Origin: CAYVQE01 sp964633205
Lineage (GTDB): Bacteria > Myxococcota > B64-G9
DNA length: 64,000 bases
Assembly (NCBI GenBank): GCA_964633205.1
Contig: CAZWFN010000013.1
Span: forward strand, 1 to 64,000
Reading direction: 5' to 3'
A program made the translations under genes and the position numbers. Shown piece by piece: positions 8,080-16,293 of this stretch; position 1 is the first letter of the stretch, and every line of letters starts with the position of its first letter. A model generated the notes under the pieces. It saw nothing but the letters and a program-made list of their open reading frames with translations, ran no database searches and was not told the origin of the DNA.

Positions 8080-9633
8080 ATGAAGAGTGTCGAGGAGCGC
8101 CAGCAGGAGCTGCGCGAGCGACAGGAGCAACAGGAGGCCATGGGCGGCGAGAAGGGCATCGCCAAGCAGCACAAGGGCGGCAAGCTGACCGCCCGCGAGC
8201 GCATCGATCGCCTGTTCGACTCAGGGACCTTCAGCGAGAGCGACATGTTCGTCCAACACCGCTGCGTCGATTTTGGCATGTCCGGCAAGCCCATCCCCGG
8301 CGATGGGGTGGTCACCGGCCACGGCTTGGTCGACGGCCGCCGGATCTTCGCCTACGCCCAGGACTTCACCGCCCGGGCCGGGACCATGGGCGAGATGCAG
8401 TCGAAGAAGATCTGCAAGCTGATGGATCTGGCGCTCAAGGTGGGCGCGCCGGTGGTGGGGCTGAACGACTCGGGCGGCGCCCGCATCCAGGAAGGCGTCG
8501 ACGCGCTCAGCGGCTACGGCCAGATCTTCTACCGCAACGCGCTGGCCTCCGGGGTGGTGCCCCAGATCAGCGCCATCATGGGGCCCACCGCCGGCGGTGC
8601 GGTCTACTCACCGGCCATGACCGACTTCGTATTGCAGGTCAAGGAGTCGTCCTACATGTTCATCACGGGCCCGCAGGTGATCAAGACCGTCACCGGCGAA
8701 GAGGTCAGCTCCGAGGAGCTGGGCGGCGCTTTGTCGCACGCCACCCGCAGCGGTTGCGCCCATTTCGCCTGCGAGGACGACGAGGATTGCATCGCCCGCA
8801 TCCGTGAGCTGCTGGCCTACCTGCCGGCGAACAATCTCGAGGATCCGCCCCGGGTGGACACCGGCGACGACCCGAGCCGCGCCTGCCCCGAGCTGGACAG
8901 CATCGTGCCCGATGCCGCCAAGCAGTCCTACGACATGCGTGATGTGATTCGGGCCATCGCCGATCGCGGCCAGATGCTCGAGCCCCACGCATTGTGGGCC
9001 ACCAACCTGATCGTCTGCTTCATCCGCCTGGCCGGCTCGACGGTGGGGGTCATCGCCAATCAGCCTACCGTCATGGCCGGCGCCCTGGATGTCAACGCCT
9101 CGGACAAGGCCACTCGCTTCATCCGCTTCTGCGACGCGTTCAACATCCCCATCCTGACGCTGACCGACGTGCCCGGCTACCTGCCCGGCACCGACCAGGA
9201 GTGGTCGGGCATCATCCGCCACGGGGCCAAGCTGCTGTGGTGCTACTCCGAGGCCACCGTGCCCAAGGTGACCCTGGTCACCCGCAAGGCATACGGCGGT
9301 GCCTACCTGGCCATGTGCTCGTCCGATCTGGGCGCCGACTGCGTGATGGCCTGGCCTACCGCCGAGATCGCGGTCATGGGCGCCGGCGGCGCCTCGGGTA
9401 TCATTTTCCGCAAGGAGATCGCCAGCGCCGAGGATCAGGAGGCCAAGCGCGAAGAGAAGGTGGCCGAGTACGAGGAGCTGTTCGCCAACCCCTACAAGGC
9501 GGCCGAGCGTGGTTACATCACCTCGGTGATCCAGCCGCGCGAATCCCGCCAGCGCATCGCCGAGGCCTTCGCCATGCTGCGCAACAAGCGCGAGCTGCGG
9601 CCGATGCGCAAGCACGGCAACATCCCGATGTGA
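8080..9633 (+). CDS. Acyl-CoA carboxyltransferase (methylmalonyl-CoA decarboxylase alpha / PccB type)
   Basis: Transfers CO2 between an acyl-CoA such as methylmalonyl-CoA and enzyme-bound biotin; with the adjacent membrane subunits it would drive Na+ export. The 517 residues hold two crotonase-fold halves. The N half has GLNDSGGARIQEGVDALSGYG and MGPTAGGAVYSPAMTDF, and the C half GYLPGTDQEWSGIIRHGAKLL and AYGGAYLAMCSSDLGAD. These oxyanion-hole segments are typical of propionyl-CoA carboxylase beta and methylmalonyl-CoA decarboxylase alpha chains. A GAGGGGAG stretch precedes the ATG. No biotin-carrier gene follows, which the full reaction needs. A role in propionyl-CoA carboxylation instead is possible, but the Na+-pump neighbours favour decarboxylation. 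Confidence 0.92.
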   Translation: MKSVEERQQELRERQEQQEAMGGEKGIAKQHKGGKLTARERIDRLFDSGTFSESDMFVQHRCVDFGMSGKPIPGDGVVTGHGLVDGRRIFAYAQDFTARAGTMGEMQSKKICKLMDLALKVGAPVVGLNDSGGARIQEGVDALSGYGQIFYRNALASGVVPQISAIMGPTAGGAVYSPAMTDFVLQVKESSYMFITGPQVIKTVTGEEVSSEELGGALSHATRSGCAHFACEDDEDCIARIRELLAYLPANNLEDPPRVDTGDDPSRACPELDSIVPDAAKQSYDMRDVIRAIADRGQMLEPHALWATNLIVCFIRLAGSTVGVIANQPTVMAGALDVNASDKATRFIRFCDAFNIPILTLTDVPGYLPGTDQEWSGIIRHGAKLLWCYSEATVPKVTLVTRKAYGGAYLAMCSSDLGADCVMAWPTAEIAVMGAGGASGIIFRKEIASAEDQEAKREEKVAEYEELFANPYKAAERGYITSVIQPRESRQRIAEAFAMLRNKRELRPMRKHGNIPM

Positions 9634-9720
9634 CAGCGGTGGGTGAATCGGCCCGCTCGGCCGGCCGTCCAATCCGATGTCCGCCGCGCGGCGGGCACAC
9701 GCGCGCAACCGAGGGCCACC

Positions 9721-11205
9721 ATGGGAGCTGCCAGCTGGTCGCTTGGGATCGTCGTCATGGCCTTGGTCGGCCAGACCGCCCCGGCCACCGCCCCGGCTGC
9801 ATCCGGATCCGCCGGGGACGGCCGCGGGCTGCGGTTGGAGGATTGCATCTACGCTGCGGTGGTCAACAACCTGGACCTGGAGCGGGCCCGGTTGGCCAGC
9901 CGCCGGGCGGCGCTGGCGACGGACGCCGAGCGCGCGTCGTTTTGGCCGGTGCTGTTTCTGGCCGGCAGCTATGCCGACGCCCGCACGGCCGGGGTGGACG
10001 ACGCAGCCCGCAGCGCGACCGGGACGCTGGACACCGGGGTGGCCGTGCGCACCCCGATCGGCACCCGGCTGGAGGCCGCAGTCAGCAACGCCCGCCGCCA
10101 CAGCGCTGTTCCGGACGCCGATCCCGATCCCGCGCACAGCGCCCGATTGGAGCTGCGCCTGGACCAGCCCCTGCTGGCCGGCTTCGGCGTGGCGGTCAAC
10201 ACCGTCGAACTGGCCGGCTCGCGCTGGCAGTCCACGGCGCTGCGCCACGAGCTGCGGGCCAGCCTCAACGCCCTGCTGCGCGATACGGCCCGCGCCTACT
10301 GGAACCTGGTGCTGGCCCAGCGTGAGGCCGCGCTCAAGGCCCGTTCGCTGGAGCGGGCCCGCAAGCAGTACCGGCAGACGGCCGAGAACATCCGCCGCGG
10401 GCTGCTGCCGGCCCACGACATCCACGTGGTCGAGGAGAGCATGGTCAGCTTCGAGCGCAAGCACCTCGATGCCCGCGACGCGGTGGCCGCCGCCCGCAGC
10501 GCGTTGGGGCGGCAGCTGCAGCTGGCTCCCGCACGGGCGGACCGGCTCGAGGCGGTCGACGCGCCGGCTTTGCAGCCCGAGCCGCTGGCGCCGGTGGAGG
10601 CCCAGCTGGCGGCGGCGCTGGCCGATCAGCCCAGCCTGGCTGCCCTGCGGGCCCGAGCGGCCGCCGCCCAGGTGCAGCTGGTCTACGCGCGCAACGCCCG
10701 CCTGCCGCGGCTCGACCTGGAGGCCAGCCTGGCGCTGAACGGGGTGGGCGCCAGCGCCAGCGCCGGGGTGGAGGAGTTGGCGGCCGGTGACGGTCACTCC
10801 GCCTACGTGGGGCTGCGGCTCGAGGTGCCCCTGTTCGATGTGCTCGACGACGCCCGGGTGGTGCGGGCGCGACTCGAGGTGCGACGCCGCTTGCTGGAGC
10901 TGGAGGCGGCCGAGCAGGAGCTGGTGCATACCATCTGCGATCTGCGACGCGAGATCCGGCATGGCCGCCGCTCCTACGCCCTGGCCCGGCGGGTGACCGC
11001 CCTGGCCCAGGCCAAGCTGGACGCCCAGCAGGAGAAGTACCGGGCCGGGGTGGCGGCGCTGAAGGATCTGGTGCAGTTCTTGCGCGAACTCGACGAGGCC
11101 GAGATCGAGCAAGTGCGCACCCTGGTGGCATTGCAACAGCGGCGGGCGGCGCTGCACGCGGCGGTGGGCGACCTGCATCGGCGCTGGGGGATCGATGTGG
11201 AGTGA
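9721..11205 (+). CDS. TolC-family outer-membrane efflux channel
   Basis: Forms the outer-membrane and periplasmic exit duct of a tripartite export system. The ATG at 9721 begins a clean signal peptide (hydrophobic SLGIVVMALVGQT), whereas the longer upstream reading has no leader character. The 494-residue product has the two repeated helical-hairpin halves of the family, with LEDCIYAAVVNNLDLERARL at the start and a C-terminal repeat ending near LRELDEAEIEQVRTLVALQQ. It is followed by two adaptor genes in tight succession, but no ABC, MFS or RND inner-membrane transporter is present in the cluster. Confidence 0.9.
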   Translation: MGAASWSLGIVVMALVGQTAPATAPAASGSAGDGRGLRLEDCIYAAVVNNLDLERARLASRRAALATDAERASFWPVLFLAGSYADARTAGVDDAARSATGTLDTGVAVRTPIGTRLEAAVSNARRHSAVPDADPDPAHSARLELRLDQPLLAGFGVAVNTVELAGSRWQSTALRHELRASLNALLRDTARAYWNLVLAQREAALKARSLERARKQYRQTAENIRRGLLPAHDIHVVEESMVSFERKHLDARDAVAAARSALGRQLQLAPARADRLEAVDAPALQPEPLAPVEAQLAAALADQPSLAALRARAAAAQVQLVYARNARLPRLDLEASLALNGVGASASAGVEELAAGDGHSAYVGLRLEVPLFDVLDDARVVRARLEVRRRLLELEAAEQELVHTICDLRREIRHGRRSYALARRVTALAQAKLDAQQEKYRAGVAALKDLVQFLRELDEAEIEQVRTLVALQQRRAALHAAVGDLHRRWGIDVE

Positions 11206-11206
11206 T

Positions 11207-12184
11207 ATGAAACGTACCGCTGCCGCGGCCGCCTGGTCGCTGCTGCTGGCCGGGGCTCCGCCGCCGGCCGGCGCCGCCGATCCGCCGGCGCCGCTGGCCG
11301 GCTCGGAAGTCCGGCCACACTGGGCCCTGGGGCGGTTGCAGCCCGCCGGCGCGGTCCTGCTGCGGGCGCCGGTGCCCGCGGTCGACGGCGGGCCGCTGAG
11401 CATCGAGCAGCTGGTTGCCGATGGCACCGCGGTGGCGGCCGGCGACCCGATCGCCGTGTTCGGTCGGCCTGTAGACGAGCGGCAGCGGCGGGCTGAACGT
11501 GCCTTGCGCCGGGCCGAGAACGAGCGCGAACGCGAGCTGGGCCGGCTGCGCCGGCAGCTCGGGGCCTTGGAGTCCGATGCGGCCCTGGCGGAGCTGGAGG
11601 TGAGCAAGGCCGAGCTGGAAAAGAGCAAGACCGGGGTGCTGGCCCGCCGCGACGCCGAGCTGGTGGAGCTGGCCGCACGGCGGGCGGCCTTCGAGCTCGA
11701 CGCCGTGCGCCGTCGGCTCGAAGCCCGGCGCGAGGTGCTGCGCGCCGCACAGGCCGAGTGGGACGTGCGGATCGAGCAGGCTCGGGGCCGCTGCGCGGCG
11801 ATCGCCGCCGAGGCCGAATCCCTGCGGCTGCTCGCGCCCGCGGCCGGTCGCGTCTTCGCGGTGGCCGGTGACGATGGCCGCCCGATCGCGGCCGGCCAAC
11901 GCCTGGAGCCGGGAGCGCCGGTGGCTGTATTGGCGACCCGGTCAGGCTTGGTGGTCGAGTTCGAGCTGCCCGAGACCGCGTGGGCCGCGATGCGCGTCGG
12001 CCGGGCGCTGACCCTGCTGTCGCTCGACGGCCGCCGTGAGACCTTCGTCCGCGTCGAGTCGCTGGGCCCGTTCTCGAGGCGCGGCTCGGGCAGGGCCGAG
12101 GCCGCGGTTTTTCGGGTGCGGGCCGAGCTGCCCGTCGAGCAGACCGGCTTTCGCCCGGGTCAGCTGGTGCGGGTGGGGCCATGA
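11207..12184 (+). CDS. HlyD-type periplasmic adaptor (membrane fusion protein) 1
   Basis: Periplasmic bridge between an inner-membrane transporter and TolC. The ATG at 11207 lies 1 nt after the TolC stop, with GTGGAG just upstream, and gives a 325-residue protein with a signal peptide ending near PPAGAAD. The order is an N-terminal lipoyl half (VDGGPLSIEQLVADGTAV), a long alpha-helical hairpin rich in Arg, Glu and Ala (about residues 90-200), a second lipoyl half (LRLLAPAAGRVFAVAGDDG), then a beta-barrel region. Its stop overlaps the next adaptor start by 4 bp (ATGA), indicating translational coupling. Confidence 0.85.
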   Translation: MKRTAAAAAWSLLLAGAPPPAGAADPPAPLAGSEVRPHWALGRLQPAGAVLLRAPVPAVDGGPLSIEQLVADGTAVAAGDPIAVFGRPVDERQRRAERALRRAENERERELGRLRRQLGALESDAALAELEVSKAELEKSKTGVLARRDAELVELAARRAAFELDAVRRRLEARREVLRAAQAEWDVRIEQARGRCAAIAAEAESLRLLAPAAGRVFAVAGDDGRPIAAGQRLEPGAPVAVLATRSGLVVEFELPETAWAAMRVGRALTLLSLDGRRETFVRVESLGPFSRRGSGRAEAAVFRVRAELPVEQTGFRPGQLVRVGP

Positions 12185-13512
12185 GACCGGCTCCAGCCAT
12201 GGTCGCCGCCGTGCTGCTGGCCGCGATGGCGCCGGAGCGGGCCGCGGCCGGGACACCGGATCGGTCCGACGCCGAGCCGGGCGTGGCGCCCCAGGCGGTG
12301 GTCCACCGGGGCCGGCTGGCCGGCGAGCTGCGCATCGCCGGCCGCGTCGTGTCCCGGCGGGTCGAGGTGTTGACGGCGCCGGCGCTGGCCGATTTGTCCC
12401 GGCTGGTGGTGGAGCAGCTGGCGGCTGCCGGGGCCGCGGTCGAGCGCGGCCAGGTGGTGGTGCGGCTGCGGCCGGTGGGCTGGCCCCGCCGGCTGGAGCG
12501 AGCCGACGAGCGGGTGCTGCTGGCCCGGGCCGGGGCGGCTCGGCGCCAGGCCGAGCTGGACGCCGAGGCGGTCGAACGCGAGGTCGCGGTGAGCCGGGCC
12601 GAGCTGGCGCTCGAACGCGCCGAGCTGTTGACCGTCGAAGGCGTCGGCTTGACCCCGCGGCTGCAGGCCGAGCGGCAGCGGCTCGACCGGCGGGCGGCGG
12701 CGCTGCGGCTGGAGCAGGCCCGGCGGGCTGCGGCCGATTTCGAACGCCGGCGCGCGGCCGAGCTGGAGCGGGCCCGGGCGGCGGTCACCGAGGCCGAGCA
12801 GGGACGGGAACGCTTGCGGGCGCTCGCCGAGCGGCTGCTGTTGCGGGCACCCTTGGCCGGTCGGTTCGAATGGGCGCGCGGGATGGGGGTGGGCGCGCCG
12901 GTGCGTTGCGGCGACCGCCTGGCCGTGGTGCGCTCGGCCGAAGTGGTGATCCGGGCCCGGCTGCGGCCGGATCCGGCCGCGGCCTTTGCTCCGGCGCCGG
13001 ACGGCCTGGCGCGGTTGCCGGCGCTGGGCGCGGACTGGATTCCGGTCGGGCTGGAGGCGATCGAGCCGCGGTGTGCCGCCGGGCCGGGACCCGAATGTCG
13101 CCTGCGACTGACCGCGGTTCCGCGGCCCGATGATGCGGGGCGGCTGCGGGCCGGCATGGCTGCCGAGTTGCGGCTGCGCTCGGAGCGGGCCGAGCCGGCA
13201 CTGGTGCTCGACCGGCGGGCGGTGGTTCAACGCGCCGGCCGGTCGATGGTATGGTGTCTGGAGGCGCCCGCCGGTTGGCGGGCGATCAGTATCGGCCGCA
13301 CCAGCCCCGAGCTGGTCGAGGTGGCCGCCGGTTTGCAGGAGGGTTGGCGGGTCAGCCTGGAGCCCCTGCGGGCGGCGGCTGCCGCGGAGCGAGATGATGC
13401 GCGCGAGATGGACGATCGAGCTGAGCCTGGGACTGGTGGCGCTGGCGCTGCTGAGCGGTCCGGCGGCGAAGGCGGTGCCGCCGGACGTGACGGTTCGCCT
13501 GGCCCCCGGTGA
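12181..13512 (+). CDS. HlyD-type periplasmic adaptor 2
   Basis: Second adaptor of the same fold, 443 residues, with a signal peptide (MVAAVLLAAMAPERAAAG), lipoyl halves around residues 65-100 and 220-245, an Arg/Glu/Ala-rich helical hairpin between them and a beta-barrel to about residue 390. A family RLRAGMAAELRLRSERAEPA segment precedes VLDRRAVVQR. It starts inside the stop of adaptor 1. Its last 40 codons (Asp, Glu and Gly-rich) overlap the next gene in another frame for about 119 bp, which is unusual. The tail lies past the folded domain and may be dispensable. Consecutive unlike adaptors suggest a two-adaptor exporter or a hetero-oligomer. Confidence 0.82.
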   Translation: MRPAPAMVAAVLLAAMAPERAAAGTPDRSDAEPGVAPQAVVHRGRLAGELRIAGRVVSRRVEVLTAPALADLSRLVVEQLAAAGAAVERGQVVVRLRPVGWPRRLERADERVLLARAGAARRQAELDAEAVEREVAVSRAELALERAELLTVEGVGLTPRLQAERQRLDRRAAALRLEQARRAAADFERRRAAELERARAAVTEAEQGRERLRALAERLLLRAPLAGRFEWARGMGVGAPVRCGDRLAVVRSAEVVIRARLRPDPAAAFAPAPDGLARLPALGADWIPVGLEAIEPRCAAGPGPECRLRLTAVPRPDDAGRLRAGMAAELRLRSERAEPALVLDRRAVVQRAGRSMVWCLEAPAGWRAISIGRTSPELVEVAAGLQEGWRVSLEPLRAAAAAERDDAREMDDRAEPGTGGAGAAERSGGEGGAAGRDGSPGPR

Positions 13513-14098
13513 GGCCCGCTTCATTCCGGGCCCCAAGGGCGACTGGCAGGCCCACAGCCTGGATGCGCAGGTGGTCACCGCCCGCGCCTTCGATACCGCC
13601 GAGGTCCATCTCCACGCCCGGGCCGCGGGCGAGACCCTGGTGTTGCTGACCAACCATGCCATCCAGGCGGTGGTGTTCATCCGGGTCCGAGTGGGCCAGG
13701 ACGAGGAGTTGGCGGCCGAGCCGCCCCCCGCGAAGCTCCGTCAACAGTGCGGCTGTCGGGTCGCCGACGACCGGCTGCACTGCGCCTTGGTCGAGGGTGA
13801 CTGCGTTGCGGCCGTGCGCGACTGGCTGGCCGATACCGGCTGGAGCTCGGGCCGGTTGCGCTTGAAGTACGGCGTGGCGGGATTGCAACGGCTGTTGCGC
13901 GACATGCGCCAACGGCTGGAGGCGGCCGGGCTGGACGGCGTCGAGCTGGCTTTCTCCGGGGCCAACCTGCGGCTGCGGGGCAGCCTGCCGGACCGCGCCC
14001 GCTGGCGCGCGCTGCTGGTCGAGATCTACCGGGTCATGGTGGGGCGCATCCTGCTCGAGGACGAGACCCGCATCGGCGCGCCTGAATCGACGCCTTGA
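13394..14098 (+). CDS. Exported protein with secretin/pilus-type N-terminal domain
   Basis: A 234-residue exported protein. The paired ATGs at 13394/13397 follow GCGGAG and open a signal peptide (SLGLVALALLSGPAAKA). The mature N-terminus (about residues 28-110) resembles the N-terminal domain of CpaC/RcpA secretins (pilus formation N domain): a short strand, then KGDWQAHSLDAQVVTARAF, then HLHARAAGETLVLLT. A region with two close Cys (QCGCR) follows, then a C-terminal part resembling a BON or ring-building motif (SGANLRLRGSLPDRARW). There is no secretin beta-domain, so it cannot form a gate alone. Starting inside the adaptor 2 gene links it to the export cluster. The domain call is by resemblance only. 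Confidence 0.6.
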   Translation: MMRARWTIELSLGLVALALLSGPAAKAVPPDVTVRLAPGEARFIPGPKGDWQAHSLDAQVVTARAFDTAEVHLHARAAGETLVLLTNHAIQAVVFIRVRVGQDEELAAEPPPAKLRQQCGCRVADDRLHCALVEGDCVAAVRDWLADTGWSSGRLRLKYGVAGLQRLLRDMRQRLEAAGLDGVELAFSGANLRLRGSLPDRARWRALLVEIYRVMVGRILLEDETRIGAPESTP

Positions 14099-14104
14099 GG
14101 CAAC

Positions 14105-14509
14105 TCAGCCGCTGCGTTCGGCCAGCCAGTCGCGCAGCCGGGCCTGGCCGTCGGCGGCGAAGAACAAGAACTGGCCACCGTGGCGGCTGCCCTTGGGCGA
14201 TTCGTCGCGCCAGACCACCCGGCAACGGACCTGGATCGGTTCCTGGTGGTCGTCATTTTCCAGGAACAACCAGACGGTGACCTCGCGGCCCGGGTCGAGG
14301 CAGTCCGGGATCTCGAAGCACAGGCCGGCCTGCGACAGGTTGTGGGTCCAGGCCTGGAAGGAGCGGCCGGCCTGGATGTCGACCTTGAGCCGGACCTTGT
14401 GGCGGATGAAGCGCCGGTGGTAGGGGTAACGATCGATCGCCTCGGCTGCCTCGGATTGCGACGAACCGTTCGAGCTGCCGGTCGGACCATCGGCTGTCGA
14501 TTCGGCCAT
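14105..14509 (-). CDS. PilZ-domain protein (likely cyclic-di-GMP receptor)
   Basis: A single-domain 134-residue protein expected to bind cyclic-di-GMP and control motility, pili or exopolysaccharide. An Arg-rich motif (RRFIRHKVR) starts the domain near residue 33, and NLSQAGLCFEI corresponds to the second PilZ motif (D/NxSxxG). The ATG at 14509 has GGGGGT upstream, while the longer reading runs into a repeat-rich leader and is not favoured. The gene is convergent with the export cluster, the stops being only 6 bp apart. The leader (14525-14608) carries repeated GTGCGAT elements that may control it. Confidence 0.85.
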   Translation of the reverse strand: MAESTADGPTGSSNGSSQSEAAEAIDRYPYHRRFIRHKVRLKVDIQAGRSFQAWTHNLSQAGLCFEIPDCLDPGREVTVWLFLENDDHQEPIQVRCRVVWRDESPKGSRHGGQFLFFAADGQARLRDWLAERSG

Positions 14510-14524
14510 GCTACCCCCTTTCGA

Positions 14525-14608
14525 TGCGCACCGGGTGCCACCCGAATTGCACACCGGGTCGCACTCCGAATCGCACCCAGTGCGATGTTAGCATACATCG
14601 TGCGATGA
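14525..14608. repeat. Cluster of GTGCGAT/ATCGCAC repeats ahead of the PilZ gene
   Basis: Two copies of a CACCGGGT-N-CAC-CCGAAT unit start at 14529 and 14552 (23-bp period). They are followed by a perfect inverted repeat ATCGCAC / GTGCGAT (14570-14576, 14580-14586), a palindromic CATCG-TG-CGATG (14597-14608) and a GCACC-G-GGTGC palindrome (14528-14538). All lie within 100 bp upstream of the PilZ start, so this is probably a multi-site operator or structured leader. Confidence 0.55.
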
Positions 14609-14661
14609 GGACAAGCCGCCGCCTGCGCTCAGAATTTACCAGCACTTTGGAGCTGGTTCCG

Positions 14662-16083
14662 TCAGGGTCGGTGGGCGATGTCATACAGCCCGTAGAAATC
14701 CAACCGGGCCACGGACCAGGTCTGACCGTTGTCGGTCGACAGCAGGTGATCGCCGCCGTTGCCGGCTGCCGACCAACGGCCCTGGCCATCGGTGGCCAAT
14801 GCGCCCAGGGGCCTGGATTGCGAGACGAAGTCAGCGGGCAAGTCCGCCACCGTCCACGATGTGCCACCGTCGTCGGAACGCAGCATGATGGGAGGCTGGC
14901 CCCAACTCCGGGGCCCCTGCCCGACTGCGATGAAACGGCCCTGGCCCCAGGCCACATGCGACAGATGCTCGCTGCGGCCCATGTCGACCGAACTCCAGCT
15001 CTGGCCGTCATCGGTGGAGCGCACCACCGCCCCATCGTCGCCGACCGCGACCCAGAGTCCCTGCCCGTCGCCGGCGACGGCCCGCAATGGGCTGGGCGAT
15101 GGTGTGTCGGCCACAGCGCTGAAAGCCGACGCCGGCGAGCCGTGGATGATGGTGCCGGCATCGCCCACGGCGATGAATCGATCGCCGTGGCAGGCGGCTC
15201 CGTGCAGGGCGGCAGCGGCCGGCGCCTGAACCGCGGAACAGCTCTGCGCCTGATCCGTCGAGGTGAACACTGCGCCCGCCTCGCCCACGGCCAGCCATTC
15301 GCCGGCGCAGACGGCCACGTCGTTCAAGGCCCCGGCCTGTTCGAGCGCGACCACCGACCAGGTGCCGTCCGGTTGGCTGTAGACCACGTGGCCACCGGCG
15401 CCCACGGCTGCGCATTCGCCCTGGGAGTCGCAGGCGATGCCGAACAGGTCTTCTTCCAGTCCGGTCTCGTCCGTGTCGTAGGCGTCATCCCAGGTGGAGC
15501 CGTCCGCCGAGTAGGGGATGGCGCCCTGCATGCCGGCCACCAGGAAATGGGGCTCGGGATCCTCCTCCGGCTCCGGGTTGAGATCGGGGAAACGTTCGGC
15601 GGCGCAGCTGGCGTCATCCAGGCTGATGGTGCCGTCGATGTCGGTCGGTGGGCCGGCGAAACCGCCTTCTTCCGGATCCCAGGGCAACCTGAGGCGGAGG
15701 TCCATCTCGATCCAGCCGGTGGTGCCGCCCGCGATCTCCAGATCGCCCACCACCGTCAAATCGGCCTTGTACCCCTGAATGGCGTTTTCCAGATCCAGTT
15801 GGCCGGAGTAAACGGCGCCGGACTTCTCACCCTGGTAGCCGTCGAATGCCAGGCTGGCGCGCATCGCCTCTTCGTCCAGATCGGCGGTCACGCCGGCACT
15901 TGTGACCGCCCCGTTTTGCAGCAGCTCGATCATGGGTTGCAGGGAATCCGAGACTTCGTCCAGTTGCTAGTGGCTCAGCTCGGCGCAGCGTGGGTCCTCG
16001 ACTGGGACGCCATCTCCACCGCAGGCCGCCACAACCAGCACCAGCAGTCCAACGGGGAGGTTCGGAAGTGTTCGGTCAGCCAT
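14662..16083 (-). pseudogene. Lipoprotein with WD/BNR-like repeats, interrupted by an in-frame amber codon
   Basis: The ATG at 16083 has GGAGG upstream and starts a lipoprotein signal (LVLVVAAC, lipid-anchored Cys at 21). The frame is then cut by TAG (15969-15967) at codon 39 and continues open, in the same frame, to 14662 for 434 more codons. The downstream part has an N-terminal beta domain and then repeats of about 40-50 residues of the type GxGxWVAVGDxGxVVxSTDDGQSW, as in BNR/Ycf48-like propellers. The ATG at 15933 after the stop lacks a ribosome site and an export signal, so it is unlikely to give a working protein. A recent nonsense mutation, a sequencing error or amber suppression could each explain it. 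Composition here is a little less GC-rich than its neighbours. Confidence 0.75.
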
Positions 16084-16293
16084 GTCTGCCTCCATTTTGG
16101 CGTATGGCCCAGCCCACTGGGCGCTGTGGCCGTCGTTCGGTCCACCCCCGCATGGGGTCATTCCTAACGCCGAGAAGATCGTCTGTCGAGAGCAGAATCT
16201 GGCTTTTTGGAGACCGCTTTCCGGCGTGCCCTGTCTTGTGTCGCGCATTCTGGAGAGCTAGACTGGGCCGGAATCGAGATCGGAGGCAGGGAC

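Noticed and set aside
8608..11628. Long minus-strand open frame opposite the carboxyltransferase and TolC genes
   Set aside because: Its composition is that of an antisense shadow and it lies over well-recognised genes.
15967..15969. In-frame TAG read as pyrrolysine in the lipoprotein gene
   Set aside because: The window encodes MttB-type enzymes, but they have no TAG codons, and no pyrrolysine genes are visible. The TAG here falls just after a lipoprotein signal, where pyrrolysine has no known role.
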